Positions 27,900-37,087 of a stretch of 64,000 nt of DNA are shown one piece after another (position 1 is the first letter of the stretch; every line of letters begins with the position of its first letter). Position numbers and translations under genes: made by a program. Source of the stretch: Flavobacteriaceae bacterium GF1 (GTDB taxonomy: Bacteria; Bacteroidota; Bacteroidia; Flavobacteriales; Flavobacteriaceae); NCBI GenBank assembly GCA_009797885.1, contig WNKP01000001.1:186001-250000 (forward strand). The letters are read 5' to 3'. The notes below the pieces were generated by a model. That model was not told the origin of the DNA, made no database searches, and saw only the letters and a program-made list of their open reading frames with translations.

Positions 27900-28758
27900 A
27901 TTCAGTCTTTTTTTTCTAATGGTCATGGCCATGCAGGGATGTGCCCAATCCCCTTGGTATGGGGATTTGGAATTTCTGGGACGTTTTCCTTCCAACTTAA
28001 GCGAAGTCTCCGGTATTGATAGGGACAACAGTGGTAATCTCTGGGTGATCGAGGACAACGGCAATAAGGACAAGTTATACCAAATTGATAAAGATGCACG
28101 CCTTGTTAAGGGATTGCGTATTGATAATGCAAAGAACGAAGATTGGGAGGACTTGAGCATTGCAAACGATGGAACGGTCTATATTGGCGACTTTGGAAAC
28201 AACGCCAATACAAGGAAAGATTTGGTCATCTATAAAATTGCAAAAGCAGAGTTACGTAAGAAAGCCCCAAAGGCCGAGAAAATCAAGTTTTCCTATCCAC
28301 AACAAAAGAAGTTTCCACCCAAGAAGAAAAACTTATTGTTTGATTCCGAAGGCTTTTTCCATTGGAACGGATATCTGTATGTTTTTACCAAAAACAAATC
28401 AAGGCCGTATTCTGGAAAAACATTGGCCTATAGAATTCCGGATAAAAAAGGGGAATATGAAGCTGAGTTCATAGGGGAATTTATTCTTTGCAAAGATCAG
28501 GACCATTGTTCCATTACCGCTGCGGATATTTCCGAGGATGGCAAAACCATTGCTTTTATAGGATATGGTTTTATTTATATGCTGACGGAATTTGACCTAA
28601 GTGATTTTTCCAAATTCAAAATGAAAACCATTGATCTCAACTATGAAACACAAATAGAGTCCGTATGTTTTTGGGACGATACTACGCTCCTGATTGCTGA
28701 TGAGCAGTCCAAAACCAGGGGAAGAAACCTATATCGATATCAAATCGAAAAGGATTAA
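27892..28758 (+). CDS. Propeller-like lipoprotein of unknown function
   Basis: 288 residues with lipobox MQGC (Cys17). It has repeated beta-sheet phrases such as SEVSGIDRDNSGNLWVIEDN, GTVYIGDFGNN and SITAADISEDGKTIAFIGYG, typical of six-bladed propeller or SdiA-regulated-like proteins. Conserved polar residues in DNGNKDKLYQID and DFGNNANTRKD could bind metal or substrate. It overlaps the preceding gene by 8 bases and closes the five-gene run. Its stop overlaps that of the convergent phosphoesterase gene by four bases. I do not recognise a specific function. Confidence 0.7.
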   Translation: MNRFSLFFLMVMAMQGCAQSPWYGDLEFLGRFPSNLSEVSGIDRDNSGNLWVIEDNGNKDKLYQIDKDARLVKGLRIDNAKNEDWEDLSIANDGTVYIGDFGNNANTRKDLVIYKIAKAELRKKAPKAEKIKFSYPQQKKFPPKKKNLLFDSEGFFHWNGYLYVFTKNKSRPYSGKTLAYRIPDKKGEYEAEFIGEFILCKDQDHCSITAADISEDGKTIAFIGYGFIYMLTEFDLSDFSKFKMKTIDLNYETQIESVCFWDDTTLLIADEQSKTRGRNLYRYQIEKD

Positions 28759-31700
28759 AATCCAAAACCAAGGCCAAAAGCAAAACGCAGACCATCCGAA
28801 CTATTGAACAGGCCGGCATTAAAGGATAGAATGTCCGCTCCATTGACAAAAAAACCACCCCCGTAGGAATTGTGCCAAGTATCGGAGTTTTCATTGGGAA
28901 TCCACACCCTTCCGTAGTCAAATCCTCCATAAATCCCAGGGGTGACCGGTAAAAGCCCGGTTCTACGCTCGCGAAAGCTCCACCGTACATCCGTATTCTG
29001 AAAGTATGCCGTTTTTCCGGTAAACCTCTGGAATCGGAATCCCCGTAACCCGTTGTTGGCCCCAATACTTGCCGCTTGGTAAAACTCAAAATCATCACCA
29101 ATATTAAAATGGCCCTTAAATTTTGTGGCCAGGACCAATTGTCCACTGGGAACCAGTCTGTAGTCAAATGACAATGAAGGTATAATATACCCAAAGGTCC
29201 TATCGGAATCGTTCAAATTAGCGGTATACCCTCCTTCCAATGAAAACGCCATCCCCATGGTCGGAAAGGCCTCATTGTCAAAATTGGAATAACTGTAGGA
29301 CGCATTTACCCCAAAAAACTCTTGCTGTGTATCCCTCCCCAAATTGGTAAAAAATCCTTCAATGAACCGACCTTCGGTTTCTTCCACATCAAAGTTTTCA
29401 TAGGAAACGCCCAATTTGACTTTGGATCCCAGAAATCCCCTCCACACCAAAGAAGGTGAAAAATGAAGTTGCCGTATTTTCACTCGATTGAAGTCAAAAT
29501 CCACATCATCATCAAAGTTTGGGGTGTCATTTCCAAAACCAAAGAAGTTAATGGCAAAATTGGGGCTTGTAAATTTTGCCTCCAGTTCCAGGTTCACCTT
29601 TTCAAAAACGTTGGCAAACTCACCACTATACCCAAAATCAAACCCATTTGTGGCAAAATAATACGCTGCATTTAGGGTGTGTTGTTGGGTAAAGGGATTT
29701 TGACGAAACCCATTGAACGTATAGGTGTTGGTGACACCCACTCGCAATCCATCGTCAGGATTAAAGCCAATGGATGGCAGGAACTGATTGTTACTGGACT
29801 TGATTTTTATAAACTGATACGTATTGGTGTCATAATCATTTATCTTGTGGATCCTGCCGGCAAATGCTTCTTCATAGCTGTTCTTTTTTGCTTTAAAATC
29901 ATAGACATGGACATTTTTGGCCTTTTCATTGATTTTGTAAACATCATTATTCTGCCCCCCTATCAATCGTACCTTTATTTGACCCGCGCTCCCATTCACT
30001 TCAAAAATATCGTCATCATCCAATCCATAAATCCAAATCTCCTTGTTTTGATCGGGATCAAATACTTTATCAAAGAAAAGATCGGTTTTTTTCCCACCCT
30101 TGATTCGATAGGCTTTCACATCCACCCTTCCATTATCCAATGGATTGATGACAAAGTGGTCATCCTTATCCGTTCCTGTAATGACACTGTATTTATTGAG
30201 TACTCGGTAATATTCCTCAGCGGTCTTGACCAGATTTTCCTTCCTTTTTAATAGTATGGTCTTCATGCCCTCCACGGTTTCATCCCGGACCTCTTCCGGA
30301 AACTGCTGAAAAGCCTTGTCCACCGTTTTGGCATCCATATGTTGTTGGATGTATTTCGCCTGTTCCATCCAGTCTTCCAAGGTTGTTTCGGACAACAGGG
30401 CCATATCCAAGGCAAAGGTCATTGGAGATGAATTGAACCCCTTTACACTGCGTATCTCCTCTTGAAACCCTTCAAATAATCTCAGGGACGGGACGGCCCT
30501 ACTCGCAAATGCCATTAAGGCACCATCGCCCATTATGGAAAATGCCTGATCACGATCTCTGGGAATGGGTTTAAAGATTTTGGTGCCATCTTCCTTTTTA
30601 AAACGTGCCCAACGCCATTGGTCCACATGCCGATCCCAATCCCCAATGAGCATATCAAAGAGCCGCGCCCTTACATAAGCATTGGCGTCCACTTGGTATT
30701 CTTCATCCTTACGCAATTTCTCTATGAAATCGTCCGTACTTTCAATTTTTTCGGTCTTTCCAAAACTATCCAGATCATGCCCATCCGAAACGTGCTCTTC
30801 AATCATATACAATTCATCACCAAAATCCACATTAAAACCTTTCAAGGCCTCTTGTTTTGGAATATAAAAGAGTTTTGGGTTGGTATGGAAAACGCCCACC
30901 GCATCGGACAAGGTACCAATCGTAAAAGGGGCATAGGGATGGGAACCCGTGTAAAAATCCAAGAGTATGGACTCTGTAAACGTATCTTCAAATTCCCCAA
31001 CAACATATTTTTCCTGAAAAGCCAGTGCCTGTAAATAGAGTTCCGCACTCTTTCGCAATGCCCGCATCACAAATTGTCTTCCATCCTTATGCTGCAACCT
31101 CAAGGACTTGGATTGATGCCCCCCTCCTTTTCGTATGGGAACCAATCCGCCGTACAAGGTGTCCAAATCCACAGTTGGGGCTTTCACTTTTGTGGCATAG
31201 TATTTTCGATACCGTTCCCCCCAGACCATCTTGTAAAATCCAGTTTTATCCACTTCTTCATCTGTATAGATCGAGGCTTCCACATAAGCGGGAAAACTAC
31301 TTTGCCCTTTGAATTCGGCAGGTCGTAGATTTGGGGGAAGTACCTGGGTTTCAAAAAGTGTAGATTTGACCTCGTCTTCAACGCCTTTAAACGTAACTGT
31401 TGATGCCCCATCGGCATACACTTTTAAAACGGCATATCCCATTTGACCTGTGGAAAATTGGCTGCCGTTCAATAAGCGTGTTGCCCCTTTTTTGGCGCCC
31501 GAACCACTTACAATCTGAGGTGTGTTCTCCTCAACGATATATTGAAGGGTATGTTCATGACCAGAAACAAAAATTACCTTTTCCGAGTATTGGGCAAGTG
31601 TAACAATACGTTTCTTCAACTCATTGTATTTCTTATTGGACAAATCGGTATTGGAAGCACCCGTAGTCCTGCGCAGCACGTTCGCCAAAGTACCTATAAT

Positions 31701-32456
31701 TGGTAAAGGGAAGCTTCCTTCGGTTGGAAAAATATGTTGTTTGAATGAGAATTGACCCCCATGGGATCCATAGGTGAACATGGGATGGTGCATCGCTAAA
31801 ATGGTGGTTTTTCCCCTATTCTTTTTGATAAGGTCCTCCAATTCTTCCAAGAACTTTTCCCTGTCCTTAATTTCACAACCATCATTGATGTTAGGGTGTT
31901 TGTCCCAATCCACTAAATACCATTGGGTATCTATGGTGATTAAAACGATGTCGTCGCTTATTTCCACTTTATCCAAGGGACATCCATTTTCAGGTAGGAA
32001 CACATCTTTTCCTTTAAGCCTGTCCTCTATATATTTTTCCTGTCTTTTTAACCCTTTCAGCCCTTTGGCATACCAATCGTGATTGCCGGGAATAAAAATG
32101 GTTTGCCCGCTAAAATCGTTGACGGACCTCAATTGGGCATCCAAATGATTTTTTGCGATTTCATGGGCTTCACCACTTTGCTTATCTGGGAGCCCAGCAG
32201 GGTAAATATTGTCCCCCAGGAAAATGGCCGTACTGTTTTTTGGTGCCGAGGAAACTTCGGACTGAAAAGCTTTTAAAGCAGGGTTCAGACTTCCCATGGG
32301 CGACTTTCCGGCATCACCTATTAAATAGAAGGTGTGGATAGGATTGTCTTGATCCAAGGTTAAATTTTCTACCTTGATGTCCGCATATTTTGGTTTATAG
32401 GTGGCGCAACTGGAGACAATAAGGAGGAATGCGAGGGTTAGGTAAAGATGTTTCAT
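28755..32456 (-). CDS. Calcineurin-like phosphoesterase fused to BamA-type outer-membrane barrel
   Basis: 1233 residues, lipobox VSSC (Cys17). Residues 40-310 are a calcineurin-type phosphoesterase: YLIGDAG (Asp48), FLGDN (Asp82), PGNHDW (Asn125, His126), MHHP and SGHEH. The last 350 residues are a beta-barrel of the BamA/surface-antigen family, with LRGFRFQRFTG resembling the conserved L6 motif and a C-terminal phenylalanine. Between them, about 440-650, lies IGDWDRHVDQW (Asp608, His610) followed by PIPRDRDQAF (Asp634, Asp636). This spacing recalls the catalytic loop and metal-binding aspartates of CotH/Fam20-type atypical kinases; that reading is my inference. The phosphoesterase is probably surface- or periplasm-facing. 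The gene is convergent with the lipoprotein at 27892. Confidence 0.87.
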   Translation of the reverse strand: MKHLYLTLAFLLIVSSCATYKPKYADIKVENLTLDQDNPIHTFYLIGDAGKSPMGSLNPALKAFQSEVSSAPKNSTAIFLGDNIYPAGLPDKQSGEAHEIAKNHLDAQLRSVNDFSGQTIFIPGNHDWYAKGLKGLKRQEKYIEDRLKGKDVFLPENGCPLDKVEISDDIVLITIDTQWYLVDWDKHPNINDGCEIKDREKFLEELEDLIKKNRGKTTILAMHHPMFTYGSHGGQFSFKQHIFPTEGSFPLPIIGTLANVLRRTTGASNTDLSNKKYNELKKRIVTLAQYSEKVIFVSGHEHTLQYIVEENTPQIVSGSGAKKGATRLLNGSQFSTGQMGYAVLKVYADGASTVTFKGVEDEVKSTLFETQVLPPNLRPAEFKGQSSFPAYVEASIYTDEEVDKTGFYKMVWGERYRKYYATKVKAPTVDLDTLYGGLVPIRKGGGHQSKSLRLQHKDGRQFVMRALRKSAELYLQALAFQEKYVVGEFEDTFTESILLDFYTGSHPYAPFTIGTLSDAVGVFHTNPKLFYIPKQEALKGFNVDFGDELYMIEEHVSDGHDLDSFGKTEKIESTDDFIEKLRKDEEYQVDANAYVRARLFDMLIGDWDRHVDQWRWARFKKEDGTKIFKPIPRDRDQAFSIMGDGALMAFASRAVPSLRLFEGFQEEIRSVKGFNSSPMTFALDMALLSETTLEDWMEQAKYIQQHMDAKTVDKAFQQFPEEVRDETVEGMKTILLKRKENLVKTAEEYYRVLNKYSVITGTDKDDHFVINPLDNGRVDVKAYRIKGGKKTDLFFDKVFDPDQNKEIWIYGLDDDDIFEVNGSAGQIKVRLIGGQNNDVYKINEKAKNVHVYDFKAKKNSYEEAFAGRIHKINDYDTNTYQFIKIKSSNNQFLPSIGFNPDDGLRVGVTNTYTFNGFRQNPFTQQHTLNAAYYFATNGFDFGYSGEFANVFEKVNLELEAKFTSPNFAINFFGFGNDTPNFDDDVDFDFNRVKIRQLHFSPSLVWRGFLGSKVKLGVSYENFDVEETEGRFIEGFFTNLGRDTQQEFFGVNASYSYSNFDNEAFPTMGMAFSLEGGYTANLNDSDRTFGYIIPSLSFDYRLVPSGQLVLATKFKGHFNIGDDFEFYQAASIGANNGLRGFRFQRFTGKTAYFQNTDVRWSFRERRTGLLPVTPGIYGGFDYGRVWIPNENSDTWHNSYGGGFFVNGADILSFNAGLFNSSDGLRFAFGLGFGF

Positions 32457-32508
32457 ATCACGTGCTTCGTTCCAAAAATTCGTATTTTGGATTATTCAAT
32501 ATACAACT

Positions 32509-33702
32509 ATGTCGGAAATCGTTCAAAAAGCTGAAGATTTTGTCACAAGACTTTTGGAAACGGAATTGGATTCCAGGTTTTTATACCACAATCTTAAACA
32601 CACGCAACGGGTGGTAAAAAGTACAAAGGAGCTATTGGAGCATTATGGACTGGGTCCCACCGAAACCGAGCAATTGGTATTGGCCGCATGGTTTCATGAC
32701 ACCGGATATACCAAAGGAGTGGATAATCACGAGGAAAAAAGCAGTGAATTGGCCGCGGACTTTTTAAGTGGGGAAGGGTATGATAAAAAGGCATTGGAAC
32801 ACGTACAGTCTTTAATTCTGGCTACAGAACGGTACCATAGCCCTACCAATTTACACGAAGAAATCATTCGGGATGCCGATGCTTCACATTTTGCACAAAG
32901 GAGTTATTGGGAGACCACGGACTATCTCAAGGAGGAACTGGAACTTTTGGAAATTGCCACCCATACTCCCAAACAGTGGCGGGATATTAACATAAAAATG
33001 TTTCGCAGCGAGCATCAATTCCATACCGAGTATGCCCAAGAGCACTGGGAGCCGGGAAAGGAAAAGAACCTAAAACAACTGGTCAAGGAAAAGAAAACCG
33101 AAAAAGAGATTGCCAAAAAAGAGTCCCTAAAAGCGAAGTATAAGAGTGAAAGCCCCGATCGAGGTATACAGACCTTATTTAGGGTTACCTTAAAAAACCA
33201 TCTCACCTTAAGTGATATTGCAGATACCAAGGCCAATATCCTTCTTTCGGTAAATGCGATTATTATCTCGGTTGCCCTTTCCAATCTCATTCCCAAACTG
33301 GACAACCCGTCCAATACCTATTTGATCTATCCGACCACTATTTTTATTGTGTTCAGTGTTATTTCAATGATACTGGCGGTTTTGGCCACCAGGCCCAATG
33401 TTACCAGCGGCAAATTTACCAAGGCCGATGTTGAACAAAAGCGGGTGAACCTACTCTTTTTTGGAAACTTTCATAAAATGGAACTTAACGAATATGAATG
33501 GGCCATTCAGGAACTGGTAAAGGATAAGGACTATATCTATAGCTCCTTGACCAAAGATCTTTACTTTCTGGGATTGGTATTGAACAGAAAATACAAAATC
33601 CTTAGGTGGACCTATAGTATTTTTATCTTTGGAATTGTTGTTTCCGTACTTGCCTTTGGAATTGCCTTTCGTTTCTTTGGTCCGGAACGTATGGTGTTCT
33701 AA
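32509..33702 (+). CDS. HD-domain phosphohydrolase fused to a Pycsar-type transmembrane (PycTM) effector domain
   Basis: 397 residues. The HD domain (about 1-180) has metal ligands His31 (HNLKHTQRV), His63-Asp64 (FHDTGY) and Asp122/124 (RDADASHF). After a charged linker at 185-215 comes a domain with two helices at about 244-261 and 274-293 and a third at 368-390. It carries the phrases SDIADTKANILLSVNAI and NLLFFGNFHKMELNEYEW, which are marks of the PycTM/DUF5706 family. In Pycsar anti-phage systems such domains respond to cCMP or cUMP and damage the membrane. No nucleotide cyclase is encoded nearby, so this is an orphan; the HD part may instead degrade a nucleotide signal. It has its own leader, divergent from the phosphoesterase. 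Confidence 0.85.
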   Translation: MSEIVQKAEDFVTRLLETELDSRFLYHNLKHTQRVVKSTKELLEHYGLGPTETEQLVLAAWFHDTGYTKGVDNHEEKSSELAADFLSGEGYDKKALEHVQSLILATERYHSPTNLHEEIIRDADASHFAQRSYWETTDYLKEELELLEIATHTPKQWRDINIKMFRSEHQFHTEYAQEHWEPGKEKNLKQLVKEKKTEKEIAKKESLKAKYKSESPDRGIQTLFRVTLKNHLTLSDIADTKANILLSVNAIIISVALSNLIPKLDNPSNTYLIYPTTIFIVFSVISMILAVLATRPNVTSGKFTKADVEQKRVNLLFFGNFHKMELNEYEWAIQELVKDKDYIYSSLTKDLYFLGLVLNRKYKILRWTYSIFIFGIVVSVLAFGIAFRFFGPERMVF

Positions 33703-33706
33703 GACT

Positions 33707-36079
33707 TTAGTGCTTTAACTCTTCCATTAGGTCATCATAGGTATAGGTCTTCTCGGAAGTAGCATCGGTCTTGTAAAGAATTTCAGCCCTAATGGCCTTT
33801 AATCCGGTAACCCCTTGCAATCCTTCCAACTCTACAATTTCAATGGAATTGGTAAAGTATCCCTTGGCTTTAAGGAAATGGACATAACGCAGATACTCAC
33901 GCTCGTCTTTTTTCTGTGAATACACTATGGCCAGTTTTCCTTTTTGTGTAAGGCGCTGATTGGTTCCTTTGATGATGGATTTATCAATTCGCTTTTTAAT
34001 GATTTCATAACGGGCGTTATAAGTACCATCCACATCAAATCGCTTTTCGTCCATACGGAAACGAATGGCCAAAGGCGTGCTGTACACCAATAGCAAGGAG
34101 GTAACATCCAACGGTACCGGCAAATTGGGTTTTAAAGAGTAGTGCTTGTTCTCCATTTCAACCATGGTCTGTAATTGCCATAGCCTTAAATTGTTTAAAT
34201 AGAGCTCGTCAAAGGTCCTATCGTTGGCAATGGAGGTGCCTATATACATATTATGTTCAACACCGTCCGTTTTATACCGTTCAAAATAATGGGGAAACAT
34301 CCTTTGGGCATCTTGTTGTTTTTTATCCAATAAGGCCGCCAGCTTCATGTTTGTTTCCATTACGCTCTCGTCGTAGTTACGCCTATGGTCATAGTACGAT
34401 TCGGTAGTGGCGTCTATTTGTCCCTCATAGTTTTCAATCAATACTTTGATCTCCTTATCTTCCCTTTTAAGATGATGGAACGCAGGATTGACCTCTTCCT
34501 GGACAAAATCAAATACGGCCTGTTCACTATGGGTGTAAAGGGTATCTTTTACCTCTTCCAAATGATTATTGACCCTAAATGTCAATTCTTCATAAATGGG
34601 TAGCTTCAACTTTTTATAGGCCATTTCCAAAATGGTCTGAATCTCGGAAAGTTGAATCATTAAATCGCGCTGTATGGCCAAATTCCGTTCCTTGGAAGAG
34701 TCTTTGATGTCTATTTGTCCATACAGTGGATAGACTTCTTTAAAAACAATTTCGTTGAAGAACGGTTCTTCGCCAATCAGCTCATAATTCATAAAACGTT
34801 TGGCTTCCTCCTGGAACTTCCAATATACCGAGGAGTGGACCGTGGTACATTCATGTTGGATAATGGCATCGATAAGGTTCTGCTCCTCCTCAATAGATCG
34901 AATAACGGCAGAAACGATGAACGGCATTACATCGGCCAATTTATTGGCATTGATACTGTTCAGTTCGTTTACCTTATCGGAAACCAACTCCAAAACGCCC
35001 AGAAGATTGCCCTCATCCGCTATGGGTGCCAGAATGGCACTCTTTATGCCCTGGTCATACAGGTTTTTATAAGGTTGTTCCCCACCGGAATTTTTGTAGT
35101 ACTTATCTACATTGGGAATGGCAAAGAAAGCGTTTTCATCCAAAAGTTTGCTGTATGAGCTACCGCAAAGCATTGCGTCGCAGGATTCCATTTCCTTTCC
35201 CTTTAGGATAAAGCTTTCAATTCCTTTTCCATATATTTTTAAAAACCGGTTGGTGGTAAGATCATATCCCGCAAAACCTACGTTGATGTTCTTTAAATTG
35301 AAAAGTGACCGAAACGTATCCTGAAAATTATCCATGAAGTTGTCGGTAGTACGCTTATTGTTCCCTATCAGTGTGGATTTAATTTCAGATATGGAGTGTT
35401 CTGCAGTCACATCGAACATGTTTGAAATCACGAATCCTTTGGAAATAAAACTATTGGGAGGGATCTTTTCTTTCCACAAATCTAGATCGTCAAAGTTATC
35501 CAATAGTTCATCCAAATCTTCCTGCCCGAGATCTTTGGCCTTTTCGGTTGGTTCTATTTCCATGAAATCGGCATTGTACAGAATGCGATAATGGCGCATT
35601 AAGCCCTTGGCATCCGGGATATCATAAAACAGAGGACGTTTGAAGTCCAGTTGGAAGCCATAGTAAAAACTGAGGACGACCGTACACTGCATGATATAGT
35701 GCAGGTTGTCGGGAAGGTTTCGTATTTCAAGTTCAAAATCATCCCCTGCTTCCTTTAGTATTTTTTTGAATCGCTCGGAGGAGTTAAAAACCATATTGAC
35801 AAAAGGGATGGATGCGGCTTTTATCTCGTTATGGGTCAAAACTGGGGAAAAAGTATCTGCCAGAATGGTTTTAATGACATCGTTATGTTTCTCAATGAGG
35901 GACAAATCATCAAAACCCTCCCGCAATTCAGGATATGGTGCCACTGCATCCAATACATATTTTGCCCTCTCAGCCAAGAATTCATCCTTGCTCTTGAGCT
36001 GCTCATCATAATGTTCCAACAACTTATTGAAACTAACAAGTTGGATCAACGGTACCTCTCCTGTATACTGTCCGTTCAT
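33707..36079 (-). CDS. GAF-domain protein, probable cytoplasmic sensor
   Basis: 790 residues with no signal peptide or membrane segment. A GAF-like domain is visible at about 280-400 (NVGFAGYDLTTNRFLKIYG, DAMLCGSSYS, AILAPIADEGNLLGVLELVS). The flanks are mostly helical with charged stretches (EYLRYVHFLKAKGYF near the end). No kinase, cyclase or DNA-binding output domain is visible. It is convergent with the HD-PycTM gene, four bases apart. GAF domains bind cyclic nucleotides or other small ligands, so a link to the neighbouring phosphohydrolases is possible but unproven. Confidence 0.75.
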   Translation of the reverse strand: MNGQYTGEVPLIQLVSFNKLLEHYDEQLKSKDEFLAERAKYVLDAVAPYPELREGFDDLSLIEKHNDVIKTILADTFSPVLTHNEIKAASIPFVNMVFNSSERFKKILKEAGDDFELEIRNLPDNLHYIMQCTVVLSFYYGFQLDFKRPLFYDIPDAKGLMRHYRILYNADFMEIEPTEKAKDLGQEDLDELLDNFDDLDLWKEKIPPNSFISKGFVISNMFDVTAEHSISEIKSTLIGNNKRTTDNFMDNFQDTFRSLFNLKNINVGFAGYDLTTNRFLKIYGKGIESFILKGKEMESCDAMLCGSSYSKLLDENAFFAIPNVDKYYKNSGGEQPYKNLYDQGIKSAILAPIADEGNLLGVLELVSDKVNELNSINANKLADVMPFIVSAVIRSIEEEQNLIDAIIQHECTTVHSSVYWKFQEEAKRFMNYELIGEEPFFNEIVFKEVYPLYGQIDIKDSSKERNLAIQRDLMIQLSEIQTILEMAYKKLKLPIYEELTFRVNNHLEEVKDTLYTHSEQAVFDFVQEEVNPAFHHLKREDKEIKVLIENYEGQIDATTESYYDHRRNYDESVMETNMKLAALLDKKQQDAQRMFPHYFERYKTDGVEHNMYIGTSIANDRTFDELYLNNLRLWQLQTMVEMENKHYSLKPNLPVPLDVTSLLLVYSTPLAIRFRMDEKRFDVDGTYNARYEIIKKRIDKSIIKGTNQRLTQKGKLAIVYSQKKDEREYLRYVHFLKAKGYFTNSIEIVELEGLQGVTGLKAIRAEILYKTDATSEKTYTYDDLMEELKH

Positions 36080-36104
36080 ATTGACTTAGTCGGAATTTAG
36101 TCTC

Positions 36105-36112
36105 CAAAGTTA
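36105..36112 (-). promoter_or_regulatory. Candidate -7 element for the GAF gene
   Basis: Read on the minus strand the octamer is TAACTTTG, an exact TAnnTTTG match, 25 bases upstream of the ATG at 36079. It would give a leader of roughly 20 bases. No upstream TTG is seen at the expected spacing. Confidence 0.4.
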
Positions 36113-36193
36113 CAAAAAGTGTTTCTTCCACATTGTTAACGAGTTGTTTATGGTTTATTGGACATTTTTTGGATATTTAATGAAAAATAAACC

Positions 36194-37087
36194 ATGTCTT
36201 CCCGCAACAGATTGGACAGATGCTATGCCAGGGCAAAAACCATCCCATTCAATAACGATTCCAAATTTATTTTCTTTAGTGATTGCCATAGGGGGGACAA
36301 TAGTTTTGCCGATGATTTTGCCAATAATCGGAACATTTATTTCCATGCCTTGAACCATTATTATCGGGAAGGTTTTGAATATTGTGAACTTGGGGATGGG
36401 GACGAGCTTTGGGAAAACCTAAACTTTGAGGCCATTTTTGAGGCCCATAAAAACGTATTTCAACTTTTAAAGCAATTCCACTTGGAAAACCGATTGCACA
36501 TGGTTTGGGGGAACCATGATATGGTATACCAAGACCCCAACTATGTGGAAAAACACCTGTTCAGTTATTTTGAACCTATTGATGGCAGGGATATTGAGCT
36601 TTTTGAAAATATTACCTACCATGAGGGAATTGTTCTAAAGCATGAGCAAACCGGTCAAGAACTTTTCTGCTGCCATGGCCATCAAGCCGATTGGTGGAAT
36701 TATAACTTTTGGCGGATCGGACGTTTTTTGGTCCGTATCCTATGGAAGCCATTACAGGTGTTGGGCATTGCGGATCCCACCAGCCCTGCCAAAAATTACA
36801 AGGAATTGATACGTATTGAGAAACGGATCAAAAAGTGGATTTTACAGAACAACCTTCGTATCACCATTGCCGGTCATACCCATAGACCCCGGTTTCCCGA
36901 ACCCGGGCAGATACCTTTCTTTAATGATGGAAGTTGCGTACATCCAAGGAGCATAACGGGAATAGAACTGGAAAATGGGGAAATATCATTGATCAAATGG
37001 CATATTGATACCAAACCGGACGGTACGCTCCAAATTGTTCGAGTGTTGTTGGAGGGTCCGGAAAAACTAGTGGATTATATGGGTTAA
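36194..37087 (+). CDS. Calcineurin-like metallophosphoesterase, LpxH-like
   Basis: 297 residues, cytoplasmic. Metal ligands are Asp30 and His32 (FFSDCHRGD), Asp68 (LGDGDELW), Asn107-His108 (WGNHD), CHGHQAD and AGHTHRP. The SDxHxG opening resembles UDP-2,3-diacylglucosamine pyrophosphatase (LpxH), but the middle region is longer, so I do not assign that reaction. The gene is divergent from the GAF gene and its stop overlaps that of the convergent PLP enzyme by four bases. Confidence 0.85.
   Translation: MSSRNRLDRCYARAKTIPFNNDSKFIFFSDCHRGDNSFADDFANNRNIYFHALNHYYREGFEYCELGDGDELWENLNFEAIFEAHKNVFQLLKQFHLENRLHMVWGNHDMVYQDPNYVEKHLFSYFEPIDGRDIELFENITYHEGIVLKHEQTGQELFCCHGHQADWWNYNFWRIGRFLVRILWKPLQVLGIADPTSPAKNYKELIRIEKRIKKWILQNNLRITIAGHTHRPRFPEPGQIPFFNDGSCVHPRSITGIELENGEISLIKWHIDTKPDGTLQIVRVLLEGPEKLVDYMG

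Noticed and set aside
29679-30251. Plus-strand 190-codon frame
   Set aside because: It lies antisense within the phosphoesterase-barrel gene, which has clear domain motifs; the frame has none.
30618-31034. Plus-strand 138-codon frame
   Set aside because: Shadow of the same phosphoesterase-barrel gene with no recognisable protein features.
32509-33702. A complete Pycsar defence system
   Set aside because: Only the effector-like domain is present; no pyrimidine cyclase gene lies within the window.
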